This document shows positions 16,010 through 25,123 of a DNA stretch of 64,000 nt, one piece after another. How positions within the stretch are numbered: the first letter of the stretch is position 1; each line of letters begins with the position of its first letter. Source of the stretch: Paenibacillaceae bacterium (GTDB lineage Bacteria; Bacillota; Clostridia; Lachnospirales; Lachnospiraceae); contig SVDU01000023.1 of NCBI GenBank assembly GCA_015057705.1, forward strand, positions 1-64,000, in the 5' to 3' direction. Below the pieces are notes generated by a model. It was not told where the DNA came from. It searched no databases and saw only the letters and a program-made list of their open reading frames with translations. Both the position numbers and the translations under genes were made by a program.

Positions 16010-18124
16010 CTAGAGCTTAGAGTAAATTAATCTATAATACAATGATTTGTTATTCAATAATTCCTCATGCTTTCCTGATTCAATTATTTTTCCAGATTCT
16101 ATCACATATATCCTGTCAAAATCCTGAATCGTATTTAAGCGATGGGTAACTACAATCTGGCTGACACCTTCTTTTTTTATATTTTCATAAATCTTCTTCT
16201 CCGTAATTGGATCTAAATTACTTGTTGCCTCATCAAATACTATAACTTCTGGATCAAGTGCTACTGCCCTTGCAATTGCAATTCTTTGCTTCTGTCCTCC
16301 AGAAATATTCTGACCATTTTCGCCAATAAATGTGTTAATACCCATTGGACAACCTTGAATAAAGTCCTGCATTTCTGAAACCCTGGCGGCTTTTTCAAGT
16401 TTTTCATCAGACAGGGAGTTCAGAACATCAATGTTATCCTTAATTGAACCACTAAAAGCAACTGGAGTCTGAGTAACAATTGTGAATATCCTATCAATAT
16501 CATCTCTATTAATTTCTGTTATGTCAATGCCATTTAAGGTTAATTTACCTGTGTAACTAAATAAAACATTCATTATTATTTTTAATAATGTTGACTTTCC
16601 ACTTCCTGATGTACCTACTATCGCAATCCGTTCTCCAGTTTTTAAATCAAAGTTAATATCAGATAATTCTTTTTTATTACTGTTTCCATATGAAAAACTG
16701 AGTCCCTCCAGTTTTAGATGCTCAAAATGCTCAATTGATATCTGACCATTCTCAGCATTTTCATTATATGTAAGAAATTCTTCCATTCTTAATAATGTTT
16801 CTTTTAAATTACCAAGCTGGGGAATTACAATTGATACTGTATTAAACGGGGCCATAAAATAAGATGATAATGTCACAAAGGCAATAAGCCCCCCTATCGT
16901 CATTTCTGTCAGAGAAACAAAGTATGATCCACAGATATAAATTAAAAGTGGAGTTATAATACCTATTGAATTAATACCTGATTCAAGAAAATTCCCAGTA
17001 ATGCTCTTTTTCCGTAATAAATCTATCACCTTATCATAATCATGTTTAAGACCTGTATTTAATATTTCACTTAATCTCATACATCTGATCTGCTGGATAT
17101 TCACTAAAGTATCAACCATTTTTCCCTCTAACTTACTTCTCTCCGCAATATAATTTTTAACTAGTTCATCTAACCTTTTTTTAATCAGACTGATATATAT
17201 TAATTGAAGAAAAATTATTATTAAAGTTATTAAAAATAAAACAAATGACTGGCTTATCATAAAAACAGCACAAATAATTCCTGTTATTATTTCTACAAAG
17301 GTTGATATAAGTAACGCTGACACAAAATCATAAATGTCATTTACACTGTTAAATCTATATTGCAGATCTCCAGAAGAGTGACTTTCATAAAATTTTAAAT
17401 TAATGCGAAATAGTTTATCAATCATATGGTGAATTGTTTCTTTATATAAACTATTTTGTACCAAAAGTATTATGTTTTGTTTTAGCAGATTCGCACAAAA
17501 AAAAGCAGTCATTATGGAAAAGGCAATTCCCAAATACATAAGAATTATATACCCACCAGAATTTTTTCCCATTGAGTCAACAATTTTTTGTATTGTAAGT
17601 GAAGGTAACAAAACAATACACTGAGTCAATAGTGTCAATATAAATGCACTTATTATAGAAGAAAGTTTTACCTTAATAAGTGAACCTCTATAATTCCTAT
17701 TCTTTTTTTTGATATCCTTTGTAGGAACGATCTTAATAATATATCGTTCACATTCATTAAGCAAATCCTGAAATGACATATGTCTTAAACCATTAACCGG
17801 ATCATTTATAAAATATTTATTTCCCACTTTATGTGTTACTACAAAATAATGGTTACTTTTTGTACACATAATAAGCGGTAAATTTACGCTTATATTTTCT
17901 TCCACTAAAAAATCTTCATAGGCCGTAAATTGAAATCCATACTCCTCAGCAATATATTTCATATCAGAGAAAGATAATCCATCACGGCCAATGTTTAAAT
18001 TAGCTCTTATATCATTTTGATTAAATTTACTACCGTAATACTGAAAAATCATTGTTAAACATGAAATTCCGCAATCTGTTGTCCCTAATTGTCTAATCAT
18101 AGGAACCTTTTTCTTTTTGGGCAT
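16010..18124 (-). CDS. lanT: LanT: lantibiotic peptidase/exporter ABC protein
   Basis: 704 residues. N-terminal C39 peptidase with Cys18 (LGTTDCGISC), His92 and Asp108 as a plausible triad; six-helix exporter domain about 160-440; ATPase with Walker A GTSGSGKST, signature ISGGQKQR and Walker B VIVFDEAT. It cuts the leader after a double-glycine-like site and exports the core peptide. It begins 4 bases after lanM, so the pair is translationally close. No separate LanP protease is present or needed. Confidence 0.95.
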   Translation of the reverse strand: MPKKKKVPMIRQLGTTDCGISCLTMIFQYYGSKFNQNDIRANLNIGRDGLSFSDMKYIAEEYGFQFTAYEDFLVEENISVNLPLIMCTKSNHYFVVTHKVGNKYFINDPVNGLRHMSFQDLLNECERYIIKIVPTKDIKKKNRNYRGSLIKVKLSSIISAFILTLLTQCIVLLPSLTIQKIVDSMGKNSGGYIILMYLGIAFSIMTAFFCANLLKQNIILLVQNSLYKETIHHMIDKLFRINLKFYESHSSGDLQYRFNSVNDIYDFVSALLISTFVEIITGIICAVFMISQSFVLFLITLIIIFLQLIYISLIKKRLDELVKNYIAERSKLEGKMVDTLVNIQQIRCMRLSEILNTGLKHDYDKVIDLLRKKSITGNFLESGINSIGIITPLLIYICGSYFVSLTEMTIGGLIAFVTLSSYFMAPFNTVSIVIPQLGNLKETLLRMEEFLTYNENAENGQISIEHFEHLKLEGLSFSYGNSNKKELSDINFDLKTGERIAIVGTSGSGKSTLLKIIMNVLFSYTGKLTLNGIDITEINRDDIDRIFTIVTQTPVAFSGSIKDNIDVLNSLSDEKLEKAARVSEMQDFIQGCPMGINTFIGENGQNISGGQKQRIAIARAVALDPEVIVFDEATSNLDPITEKKIYENIKKEGVSQIVVTHRLNTIQDFDRIYVIESGKIIESGKHEELLNNKSLYYRLIYSKL

Positions 18125-18128
18125 ATTA

Positions 18129-21100
18129 TCACCTCATATTAACTGCTAATACACATGGTAGATCTTCCGATAAATCTCTAAGTAGCGAGTACCCGATTCC
18201 AGACATACCATTCATAAAGCCTAATGAATAATAACCATACAGAGAACTCCCCCCCAAGCACTTGTCTTGGGCGATACTCCCTACTATTTCTTTTCTTATT
18301 TTTTTAATATCTATCTCAAAGTTTTTATCACCGAGTTTTTTACAATATTCTTGTATAATCTCTGTGTTTCCAATATTACCATGACATAAGCAGTTATTAT
18401 TACTAATACCATTATGATAAACGGTTTCAATAGCATTCTGAATATCCTGTAGGATTAGTTTTTTGCATTTATCATCACTGATACTTAACATGCCTATTCT
18501 TCCCAATAGAATTCCTGGTGCACCATGGCACCATGCAACTGTATAAATATTTTTATCAGATATTTTTTCACCTTTAAAGTGCCGTTCATCTCTCCAGTTT
18601 TTATACGTGTTGTCATAAAGAGTTTGTTCGAACTCCAACCCTTTTTTAATTGCATTTAAAGTATAATCATTTTTTGTATAATCCCATAATTTAGTCAGAG
18701 CATAAATAATTCCCGCCGTTCCATGAGACATTCCCGCAAGCGGAGACATTTTAGGATTGCCTGTCCAACCTCCATTATGATCCTGAGATACTATCAACGT
18801 ATCACCGGCCTGCTGGGCCAGTAATAAATAGGACTTATTATTCGTAATCTCATACATTCCAATTAGGGCAATTATGGCTCCAGAATTTCCGTATACCAAA
18901 TCATACTTTTTATCATTTTGAATACCTACTTCCAAAATGTCTACATGATGAACCGCATACTCTAAATATTTTTCTTGGTTTGTAATCTTATACAGCAGGC
19001 AATATGTATAAACAAGACCAGCCTCTCCATTAAAAATGCCACTATCTTCATCTTTAAGAATCTTCTTATCTTCCAGTAAGCTGTCTGTATACTGAAACAA
19101 TGATTCTGCTATTGCATTTAAAACCTGCTCATATTTTTCACATTGAAAAACTTTATTAATAGAAGCAAAAAATATAGCTATACCAGCCAAACCTTCATAT
19201 AGATAAACGGATATAGGTCGTATATCCCACGAAAAATCATCATCATCACCAAGAGGAAGTACATCAATCCAGCTAATATCTTTTTTATTCTTACCCCACA
19301 CGGCTTTGCTAATAAGATAATCGGCAATTTTTTTAACTGTTTCTTCGCATTCAGACTCATATGACAAAACAGATTTATTTGGAATAATATATTTTATCTT
19401 TGAATTTCTTTCATTTGTTTTATCCACATCATCCAATGCAATATTTATAAACATCACCTGTTTTTCCAAATCGGCATTGTTTAACTCCATTACTTTTTGA
19501 CATACACGTTCAATACTTGTAAGTGAAAAATAATTTTCAATACACTCACCCCTGCCATTTCTTAGTACGGTCTCATTTGCCATAACTGTAAAATACGGGA
19601 TATCCATATGTAGCATATCGTTCACTTCATGTTTAATTATATCTTTAGATTTATTAGAGGCTGCACTGTCTTTGTATAAAGAACATAAAAACAATTCTCT
19701 ATCTTTACAATCCTGAAGGAAATCCGGATGATAGGACAGATGCAAAATCATACTGTATTTTTGAGTATCTTGTATTAGGTGTCTTACTTTTAAATCACCA
19801 AAACTACTTAATAGATCACACATACTATTCTTATTAGCAATAGCATATTTATATGCATGACTAAATCCCTCCACAATATTAGCTGAAAATTCTGCAGCGG
19901 GCACAAATAAATCATTTAACCTGGCCAGATTATCCCGTTCCTCTTTCACAGGATTTTTATACTCAAGATGCATATTAGATGTATACTCATCGACAATATG
20001 GGGAATTTTAAATGGGAAAAGCGTTCCACCCTGCCCCCCCACTGCACTCATATCAATTCCTTGACCGTTCTTATCAAATCTTTTCTTAGGTAAAAGTCCA
20101 GAAGACATAACCGATTGTCTTAGCATGATATTTATGCTATCTCTTGCATACTCCTGGTCAGAAACATTCCAATTTTCCAATATGGTTTCTGCGTCTATAA
20201 TTTGGGGGTACTCACCATTTGCTATTAAGTTTTCCTCATGAAAATCGTTTGCATTAAGAATATAGCTAATAAATATTAATGCTCCAAACCTATAATAATA
20301 TCGCTTTAACTGTTCATAGCTTCTACAGCAATTACTTTCTATAAACTCTTCCCAACCATAATTTCCACAATCAAGTATATTAAACTCTCTTAAATTATGT
20401 AAAAGACCAGGGTTTATAAAATTAATGGTTTTTTGCAAATATACTTCTGCTTTTAAACTTCTGGATTTATAAACTAATTTATTCTTATTCTTAAGTGCAA
20501 GTATAAATACAGTTTCTCCACCATTATGAGAATCTGATGTATCTGATTTTAAGTTTTCAATAAATAAGTTCTTGTCATTAATATCAAAGTTTTTACATAT
20601 TTTTTCCCAATCATTGTTTAATCGATTAACAAACGATATGTAGCATCTATTAGTAATTAAAATAGATTCAAATACTAACCGTTCCAAACCTGGATATAAC
20701 TGAAAAAGCTTTGCTATATAATTTCTATCTTTTAAATAATCTTCATTAAACTGCAAATATTGCTCAGAAGGAGTTCCCTCTAAAAATCCACTCTCTTTAC
20801 ATATATACATTTCAAATATTAAGGTTCTTAAAGATACACTTCCAAGTTTGTCCAGTAAAGCTCTTGCATAACTTTCTATAATACTTTGCTGTAAATCGGG
20901 AAGTTCTTTTTTTAATGTATACACTCCAAATTGAAGAAAATTTATATAAAAACTCGAAAAAAACATTTTGTCAACCGGAATTGTAGCATTTTGAGGTAAA
21001 TCCAACTGGTACTCTTTATATAAAACCATTATTTGACTCAATTGATCCATATCCTGTGTAAATATAGGTTCAGTATACTTTGGAAATAAAATAGTTTTAA

Positions 21101-21242
21101 ATGAGTTTCCATATACCGTCGGGAAGACATGCATATCTACACCTGTCAATATCTTCTTCCAGTAAGCTAAAACCTCCTCTTGTCCCCTTGTTTCTTCCAA
21201 TATTTTTCTCTCTTTTAAATAGTAGCTCTTTATTGATATCAT
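18129..21242 (-). CDS. lanM: Class II lanthipeptide synthetase LanM
   Basis: 1037 residues, usual LanM length. The N-terminal dehydratase domain (DUF4135; kinase-like NDFHEENLIANGEYPQIIDAE) phosphorylates and eliminates Ser/Thr. The C-terminal LanC-like cyclase has zinc ligands Cys905 (WCHGAPG), Cys953 and His954 (CLCHGNIGN), with SHGTAGI and GEAGL repeats of the alpha-barrel. It is more AT-rich than flanking housekeeping genes, consistent with transfer. It follows lanA by about 80 bases with no terminator between them. The ATG follows a GGAG-like site. Confidence 0.97.
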   Translation of the reverse strand: MISIKSYYLKERKILEETRGQEEVLAYWKKILTGVDMHVFPTVYGNSFKTILFPKYTEPIFTQDMDQLSQIMVLYKEYQLDLPQNATIPVDKMFFSSFYINFLQFGVYTLKKELPDLQQSIIESYARALLDKLGSVSLRTLIFEMYICKESGFLEGTPSEQYLQFNEDYLKDRNYIAKLFQLYPGLERLVFESILITNRCYISFVNRLNNDWEKICKNFDINDKNLFIENLKSDTSDSHNGGETVFILALKNKNKLVYKSRSLKAEVYLQKTINFINPGLLHNLREFNILDCGNYGWEEFIESNCCRSYEQLKRYYYRFGALIFISYILNANDFHEENLIANGEYPQIIDAETILENWNVSDQEYARDSINIMLRQSVMSSGLLPKKRFDKNGQGIDMSAVGGQGGTLFPFKIPHIVDEYTSNMHLEYKNPVKEERDNLARLNDLFVPAAEFSANIVEGFSHAYKYAIANKNSMCDLLSSFGDLKVRHLIQDTQKYSMILHLSYHPDFLQDCKDRELFLCSLYKDSAASNKSKDIIKHEVNDMLHMDIPYFTVMANETVLRNGRGECIENYFSLTSIERVCQKVMELNNADLEKQVMFINIALDDVDKTNERNSKIKYIIPNKSVLSYESECEETVKKIADYLISKAVWGKNKKDISWIDVLPLGDDDDFSWDIRPISVYLYEGLAGIAIFFASINKVFQCEKYEQVLNAIAESLFQYTDSLLEDKKILKDEDSGIFNGEAGLVYTYCLLYKITNQEKYLEYAVHHVDILEVGIQNDKKYDLVYGNSGAIIALIGMYEITNNKSYLLLAQQAGDTLIVSQDHNGGWTGNPKMSPLAGMSHGTAGIIYALTKLWDYTKNDYTLNAIKKGLEFEQTLYDNTYKNWRDERHFKGEKISDKNIYTVAWCHGAPGILLGRIGMLSISDDKCKKLILQDIQNAIETVYHNGISNNNCLCHGNIGNTEIIQEYCKKLGDKNFEIDIKKIRKEIVGSIAQDKCLGGSSLYGYYSLGFMNGMSGIGYSLLRDLSEDLPCVLAVNMR

Positions 21243-21297
21243 ATTATTTTCTCCTCAATTCACAATAAATACCTGCACCATTCAAACCTAATAATTA

Positions 21298-21327
21298 ATA
21301 TGTACTATTTTAATATGTACTATTTTA
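21298..21327. repeat. 15-bp tandem duplication at the lanA stop
   Basis: ATATGTACTATTTTA occurs twice in perfect tandem, and the second copy includes the TAA of lanA. It may be a recent slippage duplication. It creates no hairpin, so readthrough into lanM is expected. Confidence 0.75.
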
Positions 21328-21522
21328 TTTAGGACAACATTTTTTAAGATAAGTACCATAATAACATTCTGCTGTTGCTGTACATACAACACCGCCAGAC
21401 ATTCTAAGTTCTCCAGCACCTGCTGAAACTCTGTTTAATTCTGCCTCTTCCATTTCTTTCATAACATTACCAACTGGATTAATAAAATTAATTCTTGTCA
21501 CTGCATTTCTCATATTATTCAT
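21325..21522 (-). CDS. lanA: Class II lanthipeptide precursor peptide
   Basis: 65 residues. The leader (to about residue 35) is acidic near its end (MKEMEEAELNRVSAG), with Leu at -7 and Val at -4 if cut after Ala34-Gly35. The core carries SGGVVCTATAECYYG and ends KKCCPK. CTxTxEC is the lipid II-binding motif of mersacidin, plantaricin C and the lacticin 3147 alpha peptide. The core has four Ser/Thr (42, 48, 50, 57) and four Cys (47, 53, 62, 63), so up to four (methyl)lanthionines. Start: ATG after AAAGGGG. Too short for many gene finders. Confidence 0.93.
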   Translation of the reverse strand: MNNMRNAVTRINFINPVGNVMKEMEEAELNRVSAGAGELRMSGGVVCTATAECYYGTYLKKCCPK

Positions 21523-21602
21523 ATTAAATTCCCCTTTCGCTTGTTAGAATAGTGCAGGTACTTATTCTAAATTGAGCTTTATTACTCTTTAAATATGTTT
21601 AA

Positions 21603-21608
21603 ATTATA
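21603..21608 (-). promoter_or_regulatory. lanA promoter -10
   Basis: TATAAT preceded by TGT on the minus strand, about 80 bases before the lanA ATG. No consensus -35 is present at 17 bases, which suggests an activator-dependent promoter. Confidence 0.55.
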
Positions 21609-21638
21609 ACATTTAAACAATGTTTTTTTTCTTTTAAT

Positions 21639-21671
21639 GTAACTTTTACCATTATAGGTGTAACTTTTACC
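21639..21671 (-). promoter_or_regulatory. 21-bp-spaced direct repeat upstream of lanA
   Basis: GGTAAAAGTTAC occurs twice (21639-21650 and 21660-21671) with a 21-bp period, about 30 bases upstream of the TATAAT. The spacing (9-bp core, 12-bp gap) is that of LytTR-type regulator sites, and the core AAAGTTACA fits most of that consensus. No LytTR gene lies in the window, so the regulator is unlinked or is LanR binding differently. Confidence 0.65.
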
Positions 21672-21706
21672 TTTTTTTTGATTATTTTATTAAATATTAA
21701 ATAAAA

Positions 21707-21749
21707 AATAAGTTCAAACACTTGTATCTTTACAAGAGCCGAACTTATT
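21707..21749 (-). terminator. Terminator of the GNAT gene, right border of lan island
   Basis: AATAAGTTC+CTTGTA pairs with TACAAG+GAACTTATT, followed by TTTTTTATTT on the minus strand. Confidence 0.75.
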
Positions 21750-21785
21750 ATTTTAATCTTTATTTTGTCTACCATTCTTTTACAT

Positions 21786-22310
21786 TTATCTGCAATAGAT
21801 CCGATTTTTATAATCCCACATACCACTGGTGTCCTCAATGTTATAACTCATGAGGTAGTGGCTTCTTGATGTTCCATAAATGATAAATCCATGCTTCTCA
21901 TAAAGTTCTGCAAAAGGAGCTGACTGGTAGACCATCAGTAAAACAGGTTTTTTAGTCCCATCGGACAACTGAGTAATAAAATCAAGAAAATTATCTAATA
22001 GTTCCTTTTCATGACCGGACTCAGACAATGTTACTGAGACATCTGTTATCTGGTCCGGCTGCTCCTTATATGTTAAGAACCCTGTGATTATCCCATTTAA
22101 CCTGACGCTCCAAAAACAGGCATCTTTTCTGGATCTGTGAAACAGGTCATCAGCGATAATCATTTGTATCTCTTCAACCCAGCCACCATAGTACTGATCT
22201 ACAAATGGTTTTAAAAATTCTTTCCTTATTTTAACATACTGCTCCAGGTCCTCTTCGGCAACTGGTTCTATTGTATACCCATCGCCAATCAGATCTTCAG
22301 ATAATATCAT
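21786..22310 (-). CDS. GNAT-family acetyltransferase
   Basis: 174 residues. The GNAT fold is seen in the N-terminal YTIEPVAEEDLEQYVKIRKEFLKPFV helix region, the central FWSVRLNGIITGFLTYK strand pair and PFAELYEKHGFIIYGTS, a common C-terminal GNAT signature. The acetyl-CoA loop (RxxGxG) is poorly conserved. Substrate unknown. AAGGAGG precedes the ATG. It stands alone between the lanthipeptide island and the fructose PTS genes, with its own terminator. Confidence 0.8.
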   Translation of the reverse strand: MILSEDLIGDGYTIEPVAEEDLEQYVKIRKEFLKPFVDQYYGGWVEEIQMIIADDLFHRSRKDACFWSVRLNGIITGFLTYKEQPDQITDVSVTLSESGHEKELLDNFLDFITQLSDGTKKPVLLMVYQSAPFAELYEKHGFIIYGTSRSHYLMSYNIEDTSGMWDYKNRIYCR

Positions 22311-22413
22311 GCTTCCTCCTTACCAGCTACGGTCTGGATTCCTTCTATTTCTACCATTATATAAACAGTCCGGGTAATTATTCTTTTTGGGTTTCTTTTT
22401 GCAGCATAGATAT

Positions 22414-23265
22414 TCAGAAACCTCTTCCGCTGCTTTTGCAAACCCAGATCTTATCCTGTACATAGCGTTTTACCAGTTCTTTCCCCATTTTCCCGTAAGC
22501 TTTCGGATCTATCACGGAATTATCTTCATTCAGAATCCTTTTCACCCCATTACTGAACGCAATCCTCAGATCCGTGGCGTAATTTACCTTACAAATGCCT
22601 TCCTGAATACAGCTTCTTACAACCTCATCCTCTACGCCAGATGTTCCATGAAGTACCAGAGGAACAGGTACACACTTTTTAATTTCTCCCAGCAGATCCA
22701 GACGAATGCTGGGTGCCCCCTTATATACTCCATGTGAAGTTCCAATTGCCACTGCCAGAAAATCAATTCCAGTCTTCTCTACAAATTCCGCTGCCTGAAC
22801 TGGCGAAGTAAGACCGGATTTCCTGCTGCTCATTCCATCCTCCTTGCCTCCCACGCACCCCAGCTCCGCCTCAACCGGAACCCGGCAGGGGCGGCATATC
22901 TCTACAACCCGTCTGGTCAGTCCTGTATTCTCCTCCCATGGTAGTTGTGAACCATCAATCATAATAGAGGTATACCCTTCCCGTAATGCCTGAACTGCCA
23001 GTTCAAAGCTGCTGCCATGATCCAGGTGCAGAGCAACCGGGACAGTAGCTCTCTCCGCCACCGCCTTTACATTGGCATAGTAAAGATTGAAACCTGCATA
23101 TCTGACGGTAGACGGTGTTGTCTGTAATATGACAGGCGACTGCATCTCCTGCGCAGCCTCTACTACCGCCATGACCATCTCCATATTTTCTACATTAAAA
23201 GCTCCGACAGCATAATTTCCTTTCTGTGCATCAAGCAGCATTCCTTTTGAAGTAACTAATGGCAT
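22414..23265 (-). CDS. Class II ketose-bisphosphate aldolase
   Basis: 283 residues of the zinc-dependent FbaA/GatY/KbaY family: metal-site HLDHGSSFE, VEAELGCVGGKEDG, and phosphate-binding LVLHGTSGV and KVNYATDLR. It cleaves fructose 1,6- or tagatose 1,6-bisphosphate into triose phosphates. It is the last gene after the PTS and phosphofructokinase genes (10-base gap), so the unit imports a ketose as its 1-phosphate, phosphorylates it at C6 and splits it. Confidence 0.92.
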   Translation of the reverse strand: MPLVTSKGMLLDAQKGNYAVGAFNVENMEMVMAVVEAAQEMQSPVILQTTPSTVRYAGFNLYYANVKAVAERATVPVALHLDHGSSFELAVQALREGYTSIMIDGSQLPWEENTGLTRRVVEICRPCRVPVEAELGCVGGKEDGMSSRKSGLTSPVQAAEFVEKTGIDFLAVAIGTSHGVYKGAPSIRLDLLGEIKKCVPVPLVLHGTSGVEDEVVRSCIQEGICKVNYATDLRIAFSNGVKRILNEDNSVIDPKAYGKMGKELVKRYVQDKIWVCKSSGRGF

Positions 23266-23275
23266 CTTTTTTCTC

Positions 23276-25123
23276 CTATTCTTCTATAATCAGCCGTATC
23301 ATCTGATCCTTTCCCGTACACTCTTTCAGCCTGGACAAAATACCGGGTTCCATAAGCTTTTTCGAAAGAGCAGAAAGGAGTTTTAAATGAACTTCATCTT
23401 CATTCTCTCCCGCAGCAATCATGAATACCGCATATACCGGTTCCCCATCGGAAGAATTAAATGAAATTCCATTCTTTGACAAACCAACTGCCACTCTGGG
23501 CATACGAACGGCCTTGGATTTTCCATGGGGAATTGCAATTCCGTTTCCAAATGCTGTAGAGGAAATATTCTCTCGCTTCATGATCTCTTTTTTAAACGCT
23601 TCTGCATCCTGTAAAACCCCATCAGCATAAAGCATTGCCACCATTTCATCAATGACTTCCTCTTTTCCAGTATTTACAAGTGAAAGGCAAACGGTTTCTT
23701 CTTTTAATAAATCTTTAAGTAAACCCGGATCATCAGCCTCCTTCCATTGAGCAGTATTCTTTTTTGCAACAGGAGTCACAAGAATATAAAGCAATGCCCC
23801 CACAAAAGAACCAGTCAAAATACACAAAACCCATATAACCGGTTTATTCACCAGACCGAGTATCAGAAAGCCGCCATGGGGTGCAGGAACTTCAACCCTC
23901 ATCAAATAGGTAGCGATAGCCGAAATGGAGGAACTTAACATAAGAATGGGAATTACCTTTAAGGGATTTTTTGCTGCAAAAGGAATCGCCCCTTCTGTAA
24001 TATGAGTAAATCCAAGAACATAATTAACCAATGCAGCCGTCCGGTCATCCTCCGAAAAACGGTTTCTCTTAATGGTAGCTGCAATAGCCAGAACCAGAGG
24101 GGGCGTAATGCACGCGGCGGAAACACCTGCCATAAAATAGTAATTCCCCTGTCCAAGAAGAACGGTACCCGTTACGTAAGCAGCTTTATTAACCGGACCT
24201 CCCATATCAAATGCACACATACATCCAATTACAATTCCCAACAGAACCGGACTGGTATTCTGTATCTTAGACAATGTTGCCATCATCCACTGATTAAGGG
24301 CCGCACATGGCTGGGCAAACATCATCATCAGGATTCCCACTCCACCAATGGTTACAATTGGTACAATAAAAATGGACTTTAACCCCTCCAGCTGCCTGGG
24401 AAGTCTTCTTAATGAACGAACCACCCCCTGGGAAAGATAACCGGATAAAAAGCCAGCCACAATTCCACCAAGAAATCCCGCATCAGTCCCCGCTGCAATG
24501 GCTCCTCCCACCAGACCTGCCAAAAGCCCCGGGCGTCCGCCGATAGACTGTGCGATAAATCCGCTGAGAACCGTTACCATCAGCCCCATGGAATAGCCGC
24601 CCACCGACTTTATCATGGCTGCTACCGGGTTATACTGGTCTGATGCCGGATCAAAGGAATAAATGCCCCACAGAAAAGAAATGGCGATCATTACACCGCC
24701 TGCTACCACAAGGGGAAGCATATGAGAAACACCGTTCATCAGATGCTTATAAATCTGACGTGCAGCATTCTGGTTCTGACCGGGATTAAGATTTTGAATG
24801 ACTGCCCCTCTCCTCACAGGCACTTTCCCAGAGAGACATGCCTGAACCAGTTCCTCTGCCTTGCTGACCCCGTCTCCAACCGACACCTCCAAAACCGGCT
24901 TGCCGTTAAAACGATCCAGATCCACACTTTTATCGCTGGCAACAATTATGGCATCTGCTCCTTTGATATCAGCTTCCGTTAAAGCATTCTCAACCCCGAT
25001 GGCCCCGTTGGTTTCCACTTTGATCTGACACCCCAGTTTTCCTGCTGCCGCTTTTAAAGCCTTTTCTGCCATAAACGTATGGGCAATTCCCGTAGGACAG
25101 CCAGTAACTCCAAGTAAATTCAT
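23276..25123 (-). CDS. fruA: PTS fructose-family EIIBCA
   Basis: 615 residues in B-C-A order. EIIB starts at the N-terminus with Cys9 in GVTGCPTGIAHTFMA; EIIC spans about 125-450 with GGRPGLLAGLVGGAIAAGTDAGFLGG and FDMGGPVNKAAY; C-terminal EIIA has phospho-His533 in GIAIPHGKS. It takes up and phosphorylates a fructose-type sugar, usually at C1. It overlaps the phosphofructokinase gene by 4 bases. Sugar specificity could be fructose or a related ketose. Confidence 0.94.
   Translation of the reverse strand: MNLLGVTGCPTGIAHTFMAEKALKAAAGKLGCQIKVETNGAIGVENALTEADIKGADAIIVASDKSVDLDRFNGKPVLEVSVGDGVSKAEELVQACLSGKVPVRRGAVIQNLNPGQNQNAARQIYKHLMNGVSHMLPLVVAGGVMIAISFLWGIYSFDPASDQYNPVAAMIKSVGGYSMGLMVTVLSGFIAQSIGGRPGLLAGLVGGAIAAGTDAGFLGGIVAGFLSGYLSQGVVRSLRRLPRQLEGLKSIFIVPIVTIGGVGILMMMFAQPCAALNQWMMATLSKIQNTSPVLLGIVIGCMCAFDMGGPVNKAAYVTGTVLLGQGNYYFMAGVSAACITPPLVLAIAATIKRNRFSEDDRTAALVNYVLGFTHITEGAIPFAAKNPLKVIPILMLSSSISAIATYLMRVEVPAPHGGFLILGLVNKPVIWVLCILTGSFVGALLYILVTPVAKKNTAQWKEADDPGLLKDLLKEETVCLSLVNTGKEEVIDEMVAMLYADGVLQDAEAFKKEIMKRENISSTAFGNGIAIPHGKSKAVRMPRVAVGLSKNGISFNSSDGEPVYAVFMIAAGENEDEVHLKLLSALSKKLMEPGILSRLKECTGKDQMIRLIIEE

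Noticed and set aside
21599-21838. 79-codon minus-strand frame between lanA and the GNAT gene
   Set aside because: It overlaps the end of the GNAT gene in another frame and then the terminator and lanA promoter, and its sequence is low complexity (Lys/Ile/Val).
24002-24382. 126-codon plus-strand frame
   Set aside because: Antisense shadow of the fructose EIIC domain.
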